From positions 6,322,501 through 6,386,500 of the forward strand of contig NZ_AP025344.1 in the NCBI RefSeq assembly GCF_021654795.1: a stretch of DNA of 64,000 bases, read 5' to 3'. The position numbers and the translations under genes are program-made. This document shows positions 1 to 8,683 of the stretch, one piece after another (the first letter of the stretch is position 1; each line of letters opens with the position of its first letter). The notes beneath the pieces were generated by a model. The model ran no database searches. It was given only the letters and a program-made list of their open reading frames with translations, and was not told the DNA's origin. This DNA comes from Paenibacillus dendritiformis (GTDB lineage Bacteria > Bacillota > Bacilli > Paenibacillales > Paenibacillaceae).

Positions 1-1127
<1,127 letters not shown>

Positions 1128-1188
1128 TAACGAAGATGATTTGATGATTTGCTTTCGCATTCAGTTTTTAAGGTACAAACCTTATCTG

Positions 1189-1305
1189 TTTGGTGGCGAT
1201 AGCGGAGGGGTTCCACGCGTACCCATCCCGAACACGACCGTTAAGCCCTCCAGCGCCGATGGTACTTGGACCGCAGGGTCCTGGGAGAGTAGGACGCTGC
1301 CAAGC
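1189..1305 (+). rRNA. rrf: 5S ribosomal RNA
   Basis: A 117-nt 5S rRNA. It begins with 'tttggtggcgatagcg' and ends with 'aggacgctgccaagc', which pair to form the terminal helix. It contains the conserved 'cccatcccgaacacg' and 'gcgccgatggta' blocks. It follows the 23S gene directly, and no tRNA lies between 23S and 5S or just after 5S. A terminator begins 9 nt downstream. Confidence 0.97.
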
Positions 1306-1313
1306 AGACAAAG

Positions 1314-1342
1314 ACCACTGACTTCTGTCGGTGGTTTTTTTC
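1314..1342 (+). terminator. rRNA operon terminator
   Basis: Hairpin 'accactgac-ttct-gtcggtggt' (9-bp stem with one G-U pair) followed directly by a run of T. It ends the rRNA operon just after 5S. Confidence 0.9.
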
Positions 1343-1387
1343 TATATTCGGAGGAAGTCAGGGAACGCGGGGAACGGACAGGGCATG

Positions 1388-1620
1388 GCATCCTTGGAGG
1401 GGGAAGCGCATCTTGGAGACGTATCCCGTCCAGAGGCGTGATTGCATCTTGGAGGCGTATCCCATCCCCCATCCAGAGGCGTCATCGCATCTTTGAACGT
1501 ACCCCATCCGGGGACATCATCGCACCTTGGAGACGTACCCCATCCAGAAGCGTCATTGTACCGTGAGGCATAAGCCCATCCTCAGACAGGATCGCATCCA
1601 GAGGGACTATCGCATCGAGG
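1388..1620. repeat. degenerate ~36-bp tandem repeat downstream of 5S rRNA
   Basis: At least four clear adjacent copies start at 1408, 1444, 1487 and 1522 (lengths 36, 43, 35, 36 bp). Each follows the pattern 'gcatcttggagacgtatccc' then 'atccagaggcgtcatc'. A fifth, weaker copy spans 1558-1593, and partial copies lie at about 1388 and 1594-1620. Copies differ by substitutions and short indels; copy 2 carries an extra 7 bp. There are no unique spacers, so this is not a CRISPR. No credible gene lies in 1343-2028; short open frames here have no ribosome-binding site and only reflect the repeat. Confidence 0.8.
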
Positions 1621-1670
1621 AGTTTGCGTTGCTCTCTGGGGCTGAGCGTGGGGACGGAGCGTGTAGAGGG

Positions 1671-1965
1671 AATTGCTGCAATTTTACAGGAATTTTGGCA
1701 CAATGAGCCCATATGCAGTGGAGATCCTGCAAATCTACATCATTTTGCTCGCAATTGCACCCGATTGAAGCAAAAAGGAAAAAAATCCTGCACTTTTGCA
1801 GGATTCCCTTTTTGGTGAAGTCGTGCATTCCGAATTGCTGCACTTTTGCAGGATTTCAATTTGATGAAGTCGTGAAATCGAATTTTTGATGAAATCGTGA
1901 AATCGAATTCTGGCCATTTCTGAGGATTTCGTTTTCGAAAAAATCGTGTCCAAGAAATCAGGCAG
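1671..1965. repeat. dispersed intergenic repeat family, locus 1
   Basis: AT-richer stretch made of recurring short blocks. 'atcctgcaaatct' and 'acatcattttgctc' (1724-1750) recur at 39942-40122. A perfect inverted repeat 'aatcctgca-cttt-tgcaggatt' lies at 1784-1805. Three near-copies of 'ttgatgaagtcgtgaaatcg' start at about 1812, 1861 and 1886. Base composition is unlike the GC-rich flanking genes. It may be a MITE-like or REP-like non-coding element, but no transposase or clear ends are visible. Confidence 0.6.
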
Positions 1966-1995
1966 TTCGGCGAGGTATCAGCATCTTACCCAAAC

Positions 1996-2022
1996 AAAAA
2001 AACACCCACAGCGGGTGTTTTT
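1996..2022 (-). terminator. terminator of the minus-strand membrane protein gene
   Basis: Stem 'aacaccc-acagc-gggtgtt' with A-rich sequence on its left side and T-rich sequence on its right, so it could work in both directions. It sits just past the stop codon of the minus-strand gene at 2029. Confidence 0.75.
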
Positions 2023-2028
2023 CATATA

Positions 2029-2706
2029 TTATGCTTTATAGACGGTCATCTCTCCGGACGGCAGCTTGATAAGTCCATCCTTGCTAGCCGATTGGGCAGC
2101 GATAGTGGCGTACAGGCGCGGCGCGATCGCCCACAGATGCCAGAACAGCAGCTGCAGGGTCAGGCCGAGAGGAAGCCAGGGCATAAGCACCAGCAGGACA
2201 AGAAAAGAAATGAGCGTCGTATGCCATAGTATTTTTCTCCAGTACCGGAGACTGATGAATTGTTGATCCTGCGGCAGGAAGCCGATCCAGGGAAGATGGA
2301 ACCTCCATATCCATCGCTTTTTGAATGTATACCGATCCATCACGAAGATAGAACGCGCGATTACATAATGAATCCAGACGATAACGATCCACGAAGTCCC
2401 GATGTAGGCGACTCCCCATAGACCGCTCATTCCTATCGAGGCCGCCAGCGCGGCCGCGCCGAACAGCAGATACATGTACATAAATACCCGATGGAACCGA
2501 ATCCGCTTTAGGAGCTGGTAATTGTAAAAGGTGCGCTCACTACGGCTCAAGAAAGCTCCTCCTTTTGGTTGCGTCACGAATTGAGGAATATGATATATAT
2601 CGGAATTTGATCTATGAAAATGTAGAAGGGAGTTCAGATCTGCTGCAGAAAGGAAGCCGAAAAAGAGGTACAGACCGTACATACACCAAATGCGGCCCTT
2701 CCTCAT
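2029..2706 (-). CDS. uncharacterised multi-pass membrane protein
   Basis: Open frame of 225 aa that I do not recognise. It has several hydrophobic stretches: near the N-terminus (GLYLFFGFLSAA), a long central pair (FMYMYLLFGAAALAASIGM and YIGTSWIVIVWIHYVIA) and a C-terminal one (LISFLVLLVLMPWLPLGL). Basic loops such as RYTFKKRW lie between them. This suggests three to five membrane spans. The start is uncertain: ATG at 2706 has no clear ribosome-binding site, whereas the ATG eight codons later has an upstream 'aggaagg' at a long spacing. It is the only gene of the left part on the minus strand and lies where B. subtilis carries xpaC-yaaN. A terminator follows. A real gene is likely; its function is unknown. 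Confidence 0.65.
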   Translation of the reverse strand: MRKGRIWCMYGLYLFFGFLSAADLNSLLHFHRSNSDIYHIPQFVTQPKGGAFLSRSERTFYNYQLLKRIRFHRVFMYMYLLFGAAALAASIGMSGLWGVAYIGTSWIVIVWIHYVIARSIFVMDRYTFKKRWIWRFHLPWIGFLPQDQQFISLRYWRKILWHTTLISFLVLLVLMPWLPLGLTLQLLFWHLWAIAPRLYATIAAQSASKDGLIKLPSGEMTVYKA

Positions 2707-2743
2707 ACGTATATATAAATATGTGAAATGAACTATGAAACTG

Positions 2744-2773
2744 GTATAGCTTTATAGAATTCGGGGCATACTA
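2744..2773 (+). promoter_or_regulatory. candidate SigF promoter of gin
   Basis: 'gtata' at 2744-2748, a 15-bp spacer, then 'gggcatacta' at 2764-2773. This fits the SigF consensus (GywTA - 15 bp - GGnrAnAnT) at all but one position. The gin start lies 30 bp downstream. The B. subtilis homologue csfB is named for control by SigF, which supports the call. Confidence 0.7.
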
Positions 2774-2802
2774 ACCATAAAATTATAGAAGGTGGGATGG
2801 CC

Positions 2803-2985
2803 ATGGAACATCAGGAGCCCCACTGCATCATTTGCGGTGAAGCAACGGAAGACGGCATCGTGGTTGTCAATCAATTCATTTGCACTTCCTGCGAACAAGA
2901 AATGGTAAGGACCGACGTTCAGGACCGAAAATATCCTTTTTTTATTCATCGGTTAAAACAATTGTGGGTGCACATGAATGTATAA
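2803..2985 (+). CDS. gin: anti-sigma-G factor Gin (CsfB)
   Basis: Small protein of 60 aa that in B. subtilis binds and inhibits the forespore factor SigG (and SigE) until engulfment is complete. Visible features are two Cys pairs, CIIC and CTSC, spaced as in the Gin zinc-binding family, with the typical FIC-C core between them. The ATG at 2803 is chosen because 'gaaggtgg' ends 7 nt upstream; the in-frame ATG at 2797 is too close to that site. A SigF-type promoter precedes it and a terminator follows. Its position after an rRNA operon and before yaaO/tmk matches B. subtilis. Family call is confident; activity is inferred. Confidence 0.88.
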   Translation: MEHQEPHCIICGEATEDGIVVVNQFICTSCEQEMVRTDVQDRKYPFFIHRLKQLWVHMNV

Positions 2986-2995
2986 GGCAGCAAAC

Positions 2996-3027
2996 AAAAG
3001 AGCCTGGACCTTTTTGGGCTCTTTTTT
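2996..3027 (+). terminator. terminator after gin
   Basis: 'aaaagagcc' and 'gggctctttttt' form a hairpin ending in a T run, 11 nt after the gin stop codon. Confidence 0.85.
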
Positions 3028-3196
3028 GCCGTTTCCCCAGAGGAATGATGAAGCTCTGCCCGATTTGCGATACAATGAAGGAACAAGAAATAAGTGTTCG
3101 AAAAAGGCGGGCTATTGGCAATCGAAGGTTCTAGGAACCCGAAGCGATTATAAGCGGACCTTTTTGAACAACTTTTTAGAAGGGGCAGACTTCAGA

Positions 3197-4774
3197 GTGT
3201 ATAACGGAGAAGAATCCTTTTCACGTCACATTCATCAGCAGGCGCCATTGGTTGGCGCGATGCTTGACTATATGGAACGGCGTTCGGCCTCCTTCCATGT
3301 TCCGGGTCATAAGGATGGCGCCCTGTACCGCCGGATGGCGAACGAATGGCCGCACCCGGGCAAGGAACTGCTGTGCAGCATGGCCTCTCTGCTCGCCATG
3401 GATACGACCGAGGTCGAGGGGACGGACGATCTGCACCACCCGACCGGCCCGATCGCGGAAGCCCAGCGTCTGGCGGCGCGCTGCTTCGGGGCAGAGGAGA
3501 CGCATTTTCTGATAGGCGGAAGCACGGCGGGCAATATGGCGCTTCTCCTGAGCAGCTGTACCCGGCCGGGCGATCTTATCATTGTGCAGCGCAATGTCCA
3601 TAAATCCATTTTGCATGGACTGATGCTGGCGGGGGCGACGGCGGTGTTCCTGACGCCGCGGACTGATCCGGCGACCGGATTGGCGGCCGTCCCGGAAGCG
3701 GAGACGGTACGCGAGGCGTTGAGCCGCTATCCGCAGGCCAAGGCGGTCATGATCACGAACCCTAATTATTATGGGATGGGTGCCGATATAAGGGAGATGG
3801 CCCGCCTTGCCCATGATCACGGCATTCCTTTGCTGGTGGACGAGGCGCATGGGGCGCATTTCGGATTTCACCCGGCCGTCCCCCCTTCTTCCCTGTCGAT
3901 GGGAGCGGACGGGGTCGTCCAGTCGACGCATAAGATGCTGGGCGGGATGACGATGAGCGCCATGCTGCATGTGCAGGGGCCCCTCCTCGACCGGGACAGG
4001 CTGAAGCAGGTGTTAACGATGCTGCAGAGCTCCAGCCCTTCGTATCCATTGATGGCTTCGCTCGATTTGAGCCGCTACTGGCTGGAGCAGCATGGGGCAG
4101 GCGCCTTGGAGCCTGGGCTGGAGGCGGCACGTTGGCTGAGAGAACGAATCGGGGCGATGCCGGCGTTCGAGCTGGTGCCGTTACCGGACAGCTCGGCTGC
4201 CCATCATTATCAAGATCCCTTTAAAATCGTCCTCCGGGATCGGAATGACCGCCTCAGCGGCTACGAGCTGCTGGACAAGCTGTCCGCCCATGGCTGCGTG
4301 GCCGAGATGGCCGACCCGCGGTACGTGGTGGCCGCGCTCAGCCTGAGCACGTCGATGGCCGATGCGGAAAGGCTGGCTGAGGCTCTGGAAGCGGTGGCGG
4401 TGACCATTGGCGATGCGCCGACATATACTACGATGCGGGCGAATGACATGGTCGAGGATGCCGCCGAGGCCGCCGTATCGGAGCCCGTGCCGTTCTCGCT
4501 GTATGAAGCGACACGGGCGAAGACGGTGCGGATACCGGTTAGCGAAGCGGTCGGCGCGATTACGGCCGAGACGGTAACTCCCTATCCGCCAGGCATACCG
4601 CTGCTCTACCGCGGCGAGCGCGTGACGGAGGCGGTGGTCCGGCAGCTTGAGCGTCTGGCGGAAGCCGGGGCGAAATGCCACGGAGCCGGAGATCCGACGC
4701 TCCGGACGATACAAATTATGGCGAACGAGATTAACGGCACGGAAGAGGAGACGCAGGATGAGCAGTATGAATAG
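3197..4774 (+). CDS. yaaO: PLP-dependent Orn/Lys/Arg decarboxylase family protein (YaaO-like)
   Basis: Fold-type I PLP enzyme of the arginine/lysine decarboxylase family; the substrate is not established for YaaO-type members. Family marks in order: SFHVPGHKDG near the N-terminus, GTDDLHHPTGPI, GGSTAGNMALLLS, the VDEAHGAHF block holding the PLP-interacting Asp, and STHKMLGGMT with the Schiff-base Lys. The C-terminus has the typical YPPGIPLLYRGERVTEAV motif. The frame is open upstream to 2978, inside gin. I chose GTG 3197 because 'agaagggg' lies about 11 nt upstream and related proteins begin just before the QAPL segment. It overlaps tmk by 17 bp, which suggests co-transcription with tmk and the replication genes. 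Confidence 0.85.
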   Translation: MYNGEESFSRHIHQQAPLVGAMLDYMERRSASFHVPGHKDGALYRRMANEWPHPGKELLCSMASLLAMDTTEVEGTDDLHHPTGPIAEAQRLAARCFGAEETHFLIGGSTAGNMALLLSSCTRPGDLIIVQRNVHKSILHGLMLAGATAVFLTPRTDPATGLAAVPEAETVREALSRYPQAKAVMITNPNYYGMGADIREMARLAHDHGIPLLVDEAHGAHFGFHPAVPPSSLSMGADGVVQSTHKMLGGMTMSAMLHVQGPLLDRDRLKQVLTMLQSSSPSYPLMASLDLSRYWLEQHGAGALEPGLEAARWLRERIGAMPAFELVPLPDSSAAHHYQDPFKIVLRDRNDRLSGYELLDKLSAHGCVAEMADPRYVVAALSLSTSMADAERLAEALEAVAVTIGDAPTYTTMRANDMVEDAAEAAVSEPVPFSLYEATRAKTVRIPVSEAVGAITAETVTPYPPGIPLLYRGERVTEAVVRQLERLAEAGAKCHGAGDPTLRTIQIMANEINGTEEETQDEQYE

Positions 4775-5432
4775 AAGCGAGTGGCCAGGCTGGTTCATTA
4801 CGATGGAAGGAGGGGAAGGAGCCGGGAAGACGACGGCGATGCGCAAGCTGGCGCTCCATCTGGAGAACCGCGGGCTTGACGTTGTCGTCACGCGTGAGCC
4901 GGGCGGCATCGCGATCTCCGAGCAGATTCGCAGCGTCATTCTCGATCCGGCGCATGTCGGCATGGATCCGCGAACGGAGGCGCTGCTCTATGCGGCGGCC
5001 CGCCGTCAGCATCTGGTGGAGCGCGTGGAGCCCGCGCTCCGGCGGGGAGCGATCGTGCTGTGCGACCGGTTCGTCGACAGCAGTCTTGCTTACCAGGGCT
5101 ATGCACGGGGTATAGGTATGGAAGAGGTATGGGATATTAACCGGTTCGCCGTGCATCATACAATGCCGGATATTACGATCTGGTTCGACATTGACCCGGA
5201 GGCGGGGCTGGAGCGCATCCGAGCGAACCGCTCCCGCGAAGTGAACCGGCTGGATACGGAGCAGCTGGCATTCCACCAGGCGGTCCGGGAAGGCTATGAA
5301 CGGCTTGCCCGCCAATACCCCGAGCGAATCGTGCGCGTCGATGCCTCGCAGACGGAAGAGGCGCTTCAGGAGCAAATAATCGACATTTTATCCGGAAGAA
5401 CGCAGGATTTCGGGCCCCGCATGTGTAAATAA
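4758..5432 (+). CDS. tmk: thymidylate kinase
   Basis: Phosphorylates dTMP to dTDP with ATP, the last committed step of dTTP supply in the cytoplasm. 224 aa, a little longer than usual (about 210). P-loop EGGEGAGKTT at residues 17-26, TREPGG with the substrate-binding Arg, and DRFVDSSLAYQG for the DR(F/Y) motif. ATG 4758 is supported by 'agaggag' 7 nt upstream; the frame is open further upstream but without a better site. It overlaps the end of yaaO, and darA, yaaR and holB follow in the same direction, as in B. subtilis. Confidence 0.96.
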   Translation: MSSMNRSEWPGWFITMEGGEGAGKTTAMRKLALHLENRGLDVVVTREPGGIAISEQIRSVILDPAHVGMDPRTEALLYAAARRQHLVERVEPALRRGAIVLCDRFVDSSLAYQGYARGIGMEEVWDINRFAVHHTMPDITIWFDIDPEAGLERIRANRSREVNRLDTEQLAFHQAVREGYERLARQYPERIVRVDASQTEEALQEQIIDILSGRTQDFGPRMCK

Positions 5433-5493
5433 ATAACCATATTCTTAATTCTAGGGTAAAATGAGTTCAACCAATCAAAGGAGGATGATAGGC

Positions 5494-5823
5494 ATGAAGA
5501 TGATTGTGGCCATTGTTCAGGACAAAGACAGCAACCGGTTGTCCAGCGCGTTAGTGAAAGCGAATTTCCGGGCCACCAAGCTGGCCAGTACGGGAGGATT
5601 TCTGCGGGCAGGCAATACGACCTTCATGATCGGTGTCAGCGATGATCAAGTCAGCACGGTTCTGAACGTCATCCGTAACAATTGCAAGGTGCGCGACCAA
5701 TTGGTGACGCCGGTTACCCCGCTTAGCGGAACGACGGATTCCTATATGCCGCTTCCGGTGGAAGTGCAGGTTGGCGGTGCGACTGTCTTTGTAATGCCTG
5801 TTGATCGGTTCGAACAATTTTAA
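5494..5823 (+). CDS. darA: cyclic-di-AMP receptor DarA (PII-like, YaaQ)
   Basis: Small PII-like trimeric protein known in B. subtilis and S. aureus (PstA) to bind c-di-AMP; its downstream partner is still unclear. 109 aa, the standard length. Visible are the N-terminal KMIVAIVQDKDS strand, the RATKLASTGGFL segment of the ligand site and the GNTTFMIGV strand. ATG 5494 is chosen over the upstream in-frame ATG 5461 because 'caaaggagg' lies about 9 nt before it. A c-di-AMP riboswitch elsewhere in this window (13601) fits active c-di-AMP signalling in this organism. Confidence 0.93.
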   Translation: MKMIVAIVQDKDSNRLSSALVKANFRATKLASTGGFLRAGNTTFMIGVSDDQVSTVLNVIRNNCKVRDQLVTPVTPLSGTTDSYMPLPVEVQVGGATVFVMPVDRFEQF

Positions 5824-5890
5824 TAATCGTATAGAAAAGTCCGCTTTGAACACTCAATTTAGAGCATGATAGAATGCAGGTGGATAACAA

Positions 5891-6334
5891 GTGAAGATAA
5901 ATCCAGGGTTCCGGCCCCTCGGCCAAGATATGCGCATAGGGGATACGGTGGCGAAGCCCGTTCAGCAGAAATCATTTGCGGATATAATGCAGCAGCAGGA
6001 TGGCCAAGCGAGCAGGGATGAGTTGCAGCAGCGCCTGCAGGATATTTATCGTCAAGGAGAACGGCTGGCGAAGTCGATGACCGTCAGAGAACTCCGGCAA
6101 TACCGGAATATGGTGAAGCGGTTCCTGGAAGATACGGTCCGCCGGGGCATCACGCTGCGCGACTCGCGCGGATGGGATCGCCGAGGCCGCAATAAGCGTT
6201 ACAAGCTGGTCGAGGAGATTGATGCCGCGTTGATTGCTCTGGCGGAGGAGCTGCTGGAGACGGAACAAGGCAAAATCGAATTGCTGCAAAAGGTTGGAGA
6301 GATCCGCGGTATGCTGATCAATTTGAGCTTTTGA
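5891..6334 (+). CDS. yaaR: YaaR family protein (DUF327)
   Basis: 147-aa protein of the conserved YaaR/DUF327 family, whose function is not established. It is predicted to be mostly helical, with charged stretches such as ELRQYRNMVKRFLEDTVRRG and a C-terminal helix ending in LQKVGEIRGMLINLSF. The start is GTG 5891, with 'aggtgg' 7 nt upstream. It lies between darA and holB exactly as in B. subtilis, probably in one transcript with them. Confidence 0.86.
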   Translation: MKINPGFRPLGQDMRIGDTVAKPVQQKSFADIMQQQDGQASRDELQQRLQDIYRQGERLAKSMTVRELRQYRNMVKRFLEDTVRRGITLRDSRGWDRRGRNKRYKLVEEIDAALIALAEELLETEQGKIELLQKVGEIRGMLINLSF

Positions 6335-6365
6335 CAGCGTTCAGGAATGGAAGGACTTACAAGCG

Positions 6366-7346
6366 ATGTCGTTTCAACAAATAATCGGACAGGAAAGGGC
6401 AAAGACCCTACTGCAGAACGGTCTGCGTTCGGGTAAAGTCTCGCATGCCTATTTGTTCAGCGGGCCGAAGGGAACGGGGCGGCTGCAGACGGCGCTCACC
6501 TTCACGAAGGCGCTTTTCTGCGAGAACGCAACGGATGACGCCTGCGGCGAATGCTTGTCATGCCGCAAGATCGAGCATGGCAACCACCCGGATGTGCATG
6601 TGATTTCACCCGAAGGCCAGAGCATCAAAATCGATCAGGTGCGGGAGCTCCAACGGGAGTTCGCCTACCGCACACAGGCGGAAGGCCGGAAAGTGTATAT
6701 TATGGAGCAGGCGGAGACGATGACCGTGCAGGCGGCCAACAGCCTGCTCAAATTTTTGGAAGAACCGATGAGCCCGATCGTCGCGATCCTGATCACGGAC
6801 AATGGACAAGCCATGCTGCCCACGATTCAATCGCGCTCGCAATGGGTGCCTTTTACCCCGCCGGATCCCCAAATCATCTATAATGCATTGGTCGAGGAGG
6901 GCTGCTCTGCCTTGCTCGCCCGGGCGGCCGTTCATCTCGTCAACGGAATAGGGGAAGGCAGGGAACTGTGCCAGCAGAATTGGTTTGCAGAACTGAGAAA
7001 CGTAATGTTACAATTAGGAAAGGAGTGTGGGACACGGTTGTCATCCGCACTTCTTATGGCACAACAGAAGGTGTTCAAGACCGAGCTTGGAGAACATACG
7101 GACATGTTGTTCCGTCTGTTCCACCTCTGGTTTCGTGATATGCTGAATTATCAATTCAACCGACAGGAGAACCTCGTCTTTTGCGATCAGCTGGATGCAA
7201 TAGGCAGAATAGCCTGGTCGAAATCGGCGCAGGGATGGATCCGATGCATGGCCGCGGCAGCAGAAGCGCAGAAGCGGGTACGCGCCAATGTCAGTCCGCA
7301 GCTTGCATTTGAACAGTTTCTGGTTGGAGTGCAAGGAGGTACATGA
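6366..7346 (+). CDS. holB: DNA polymerase III delta' subunit
   Basis: Clamp-loader delta' subunit, which helps open the beta clamp and load it on primed DNA. 326 aa. N-terminal AAA+ core with QERAKTLLQNGLRSGKVSHAYLF, a P-loop-like SGPKGTGR where the usual Lys is Arg, and a four-Cys zinc module (CENATDDACGECLSC). EQAETMTVQAANSLLKFLEEP and the SRS segment follow. Delta' subunits often have a non-functional ATP site, so the K-to-R change is tolerable. ATG 6366 follows yaaR by 31 bp. The stop codon TGA directly abuts the TTG start of ricT, pointing to translational coupling. Confidence 0.93.
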   Translation: MSFQQIIGQERAKTLLQNGLRSGKVSHAYLFSGPKGTGRLQTALTFTKALFCENATDDACGECLSCRKIEHGNHPDVHVISPEGQSIKIDQVRELQREFAYRTQAEGRKVYIMEQAETMTVQAANSLLKFLEEPMSPIVAILITDNGQAMLPTIQSRSQWVPFTPPDPQIIYNALVEEGCSALLARAAVHLVNGIGEGRELCQQNWFAELRNVMLQLGKECGTRLSSALLMAQQKVFKTELGEHTDMLFRLFHLWFRDMLNYQFNRQENLVFCDQLDAIGRIAWSKSAQGWIRCMAAAAEAQKRVRANVSPQLAFEQFLVGVQGGT

Positions 7347-8147
7347 TTGTATAACGTGGTCGGCGTCCGCTTCAAGCGAGCGGGCAAAATATATTACTTC
7401 GATCCGGTGGAATGGCCGGTTCAGCGGGATGAGCACGTTATCGTCGAGACGGCGCGGGGAATCGAATACGGCAAAGTCGTCATCGGCCCGAAGATGGTCG
7501 GCGAGAATGATGTCGTACTTCCCTTGAAGAAGGTCATCCGCATTGCCAACGAGGCTGACGCTACGCTGGTGGATTCGAACCGGCAGGCGGCGAAGGATGC
7601 CTTTACGACTTGCATGGACAAGATACGGGCTCATCAGTTGAAGATGAAGCTGGTTGATGTCGAATATACATTTGATCGGAACAAAATTATTTTCTATTTT
7701 ACGGCCGAAGGACGCGTCGATTTCCGTGAACTGGTCAAAGACCTGGCGAGCGTCTTCCGGACCCGGATTGAGCTGCGGCAGATTGGGGTACGGGATGAGG
7801 CGAAGATGCTCGGCGGCATCGGCCCATGCGGCCGCGTCCTGTGCTGTTCATCCTGGCTCGGCGACTTCGAGCCGGTCTCGATCAAGATGGCCAAAGATCA
7901 GAATTTATCGTTGAATCCTACCAAAATTTCCGGTCTGTGCGGCCGGCTCATGTGCTGCTTGAAATACGAACATGATAATTATGAGAGCGTCAAGGAAGAA
8001 CTTCCGGCGGTAGGGAAATGGGTAGTCACGTCGATCGGCGAAGGCAAGGTCGTCGGCCTGAATGCCGGTGAACGCAAGGTTCACGTTCAATTGGCGGATA
8101 TCAACAAAGTGAAGGAGTTTCCTTTTGACGACGTCGTAGTGAAATAA
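7347..8147 (+). CDS. ricT: regulatory iron-sulfur-containing complex subunit RicT (YaaT)
   Basis: PSP1-domain protein; in B. subtilis RicT joins RicA and RicF in a complex that binds [4Fe-4S] clusters, aids RNase Y processing and promotes sporulation phosphorelay, competence and biofilm formation. 266 aa. Cys 161, 166, 167, 198, 203 and 204 lie in GPCGRVLCC and GLCGRLMCC and are the expected ligands. The start is TTG 7347, directly after the holB stop, with 'aaggaggt' 6 nt upstream. It is followed by yabA, as in B. subtilis. Confidence 0.93.
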   Translation: MYNVVGVRFKRAGKIYYFDPVEWPVQRDEHVIVETARGIEYGKVVIGPKMVGENDVVLPLKKVIRIANEADATLVDSNRQAAKDAFTTCMDKIRAHQLKMKLVDVEYTFDRNKIIFYFTAEGRVDFRELVKDLASVFRTRIELRQIGVRDEAKMLGGIGPCGRVLCCSSWLGDFEPVSIKMAKDQNLSLNPTKISGLCGRLMCCLKYEHDNYESVKEELPAVGKWVVTSIGEGKVVGLNAGERKVHVQLADINKVKEFPFDDVVVK

Positions 8148-8180
8148 TGAAGCGTACTTTTCACGCTCTGGGGTGGGAAC

Positions 8181-8570
8181 TTGGAGAAGAAAGACATTTT
8201 TGCGCAAATTCATGATATGGAAACGCATATGGGAGACCTTCATCAAGAGCTGGGTGCGCTGAAATACGTCGTCAAGGAGCTGCTCGAAGAGAATCAACGC
8301 CTTCGTATGGAGAACCAGCGGCTGCGCCAATTGCTCCATCAGGAGCATCAGGATCAGCAGCCGGAATCCCTCGTCGAAGCGGAAGGAGCATCGGCGCCCG
8401 CAGCGGATGCCCGGAACGCCGAAGGGGAAGAGCAGGAAAATGTGGTGGGCGAAGGATACGACAACTTAGCGCGGCTGTATCATGAAGGCTTTCATATTTG
8501 CAACGTCTATTATGGGCATTTACGAACGGAAGGCGACTGCTTGTTCTGTCTCTCCTTCCTAAATAAATAA
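8181..8570 (+). CDS. yabA: replication initiation control protein YabA
   Basis: Negative regulator of replication initiation that bridges DnaA and the DnaN clamp. 129 aa. Residues about 1-55 form a leucine-zipper-type coiled coil (IHDMETHMGDLHQELGALKY onwards). An acidic, Ala/Glu-rich linker follows, then the C-terminal zinc site with His105, Cys107, Cys120 and Cys123 (HICN...GDCLFC). The start is TTG 8181, preceded by 'ggggtggg' at short spacing; no better in-frame start exists upstream of the coiled coil. It ends the tmk-yabA group, as a strong terminator follows. Confidence 0.92.
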   Translation: MEKKDIFAQIHDMETHMGDLHQELGALKYVVKELLEENQRLRMENQRLRQLLHQEHQDQQPESLVEAEGASAPAADARNAEGEEQENVVGEGYDNLARLYHEGFHICNVYYGHLRTEGDCLFCLSFLNK

Positions 8571-8574
8571 CGAG

Positions 8575-8616
8575 AGCCGTAGGTAATGGGGAATCGAATT
8601 CCTGCCTACGGCTTTT
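8575..8616 (+). terminator. terminator after yabA
   Basis: 'agccgtagg' pairs with 'cctacggct', with an inner 'ggaat/attcc' pairing, followed by 'tttt'. It begins 5 nt after the yabA stop. Confidence 0.85.
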
Positions 8617-8683
8617 CTTCATACTCCAGGCTGCATCGATAAGCCCCTAAGCACAAGAAACAGGAAGGAGTTACCGATATAGA

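Noticed and set aside
1408..1557. CRISPR array in the 36-bp repeats
   Set aside because: Copies adjoin each other without unique spacers, are degenerate, and no cas genes are present.
1607..1953. Short proteins predicted in the AT-rich repeat after 5S rRNA
   Set aside because: They consist of repeat translation (e.g. LQKCRIF, ILQKCSN), overlap in several frames and lack start signals.
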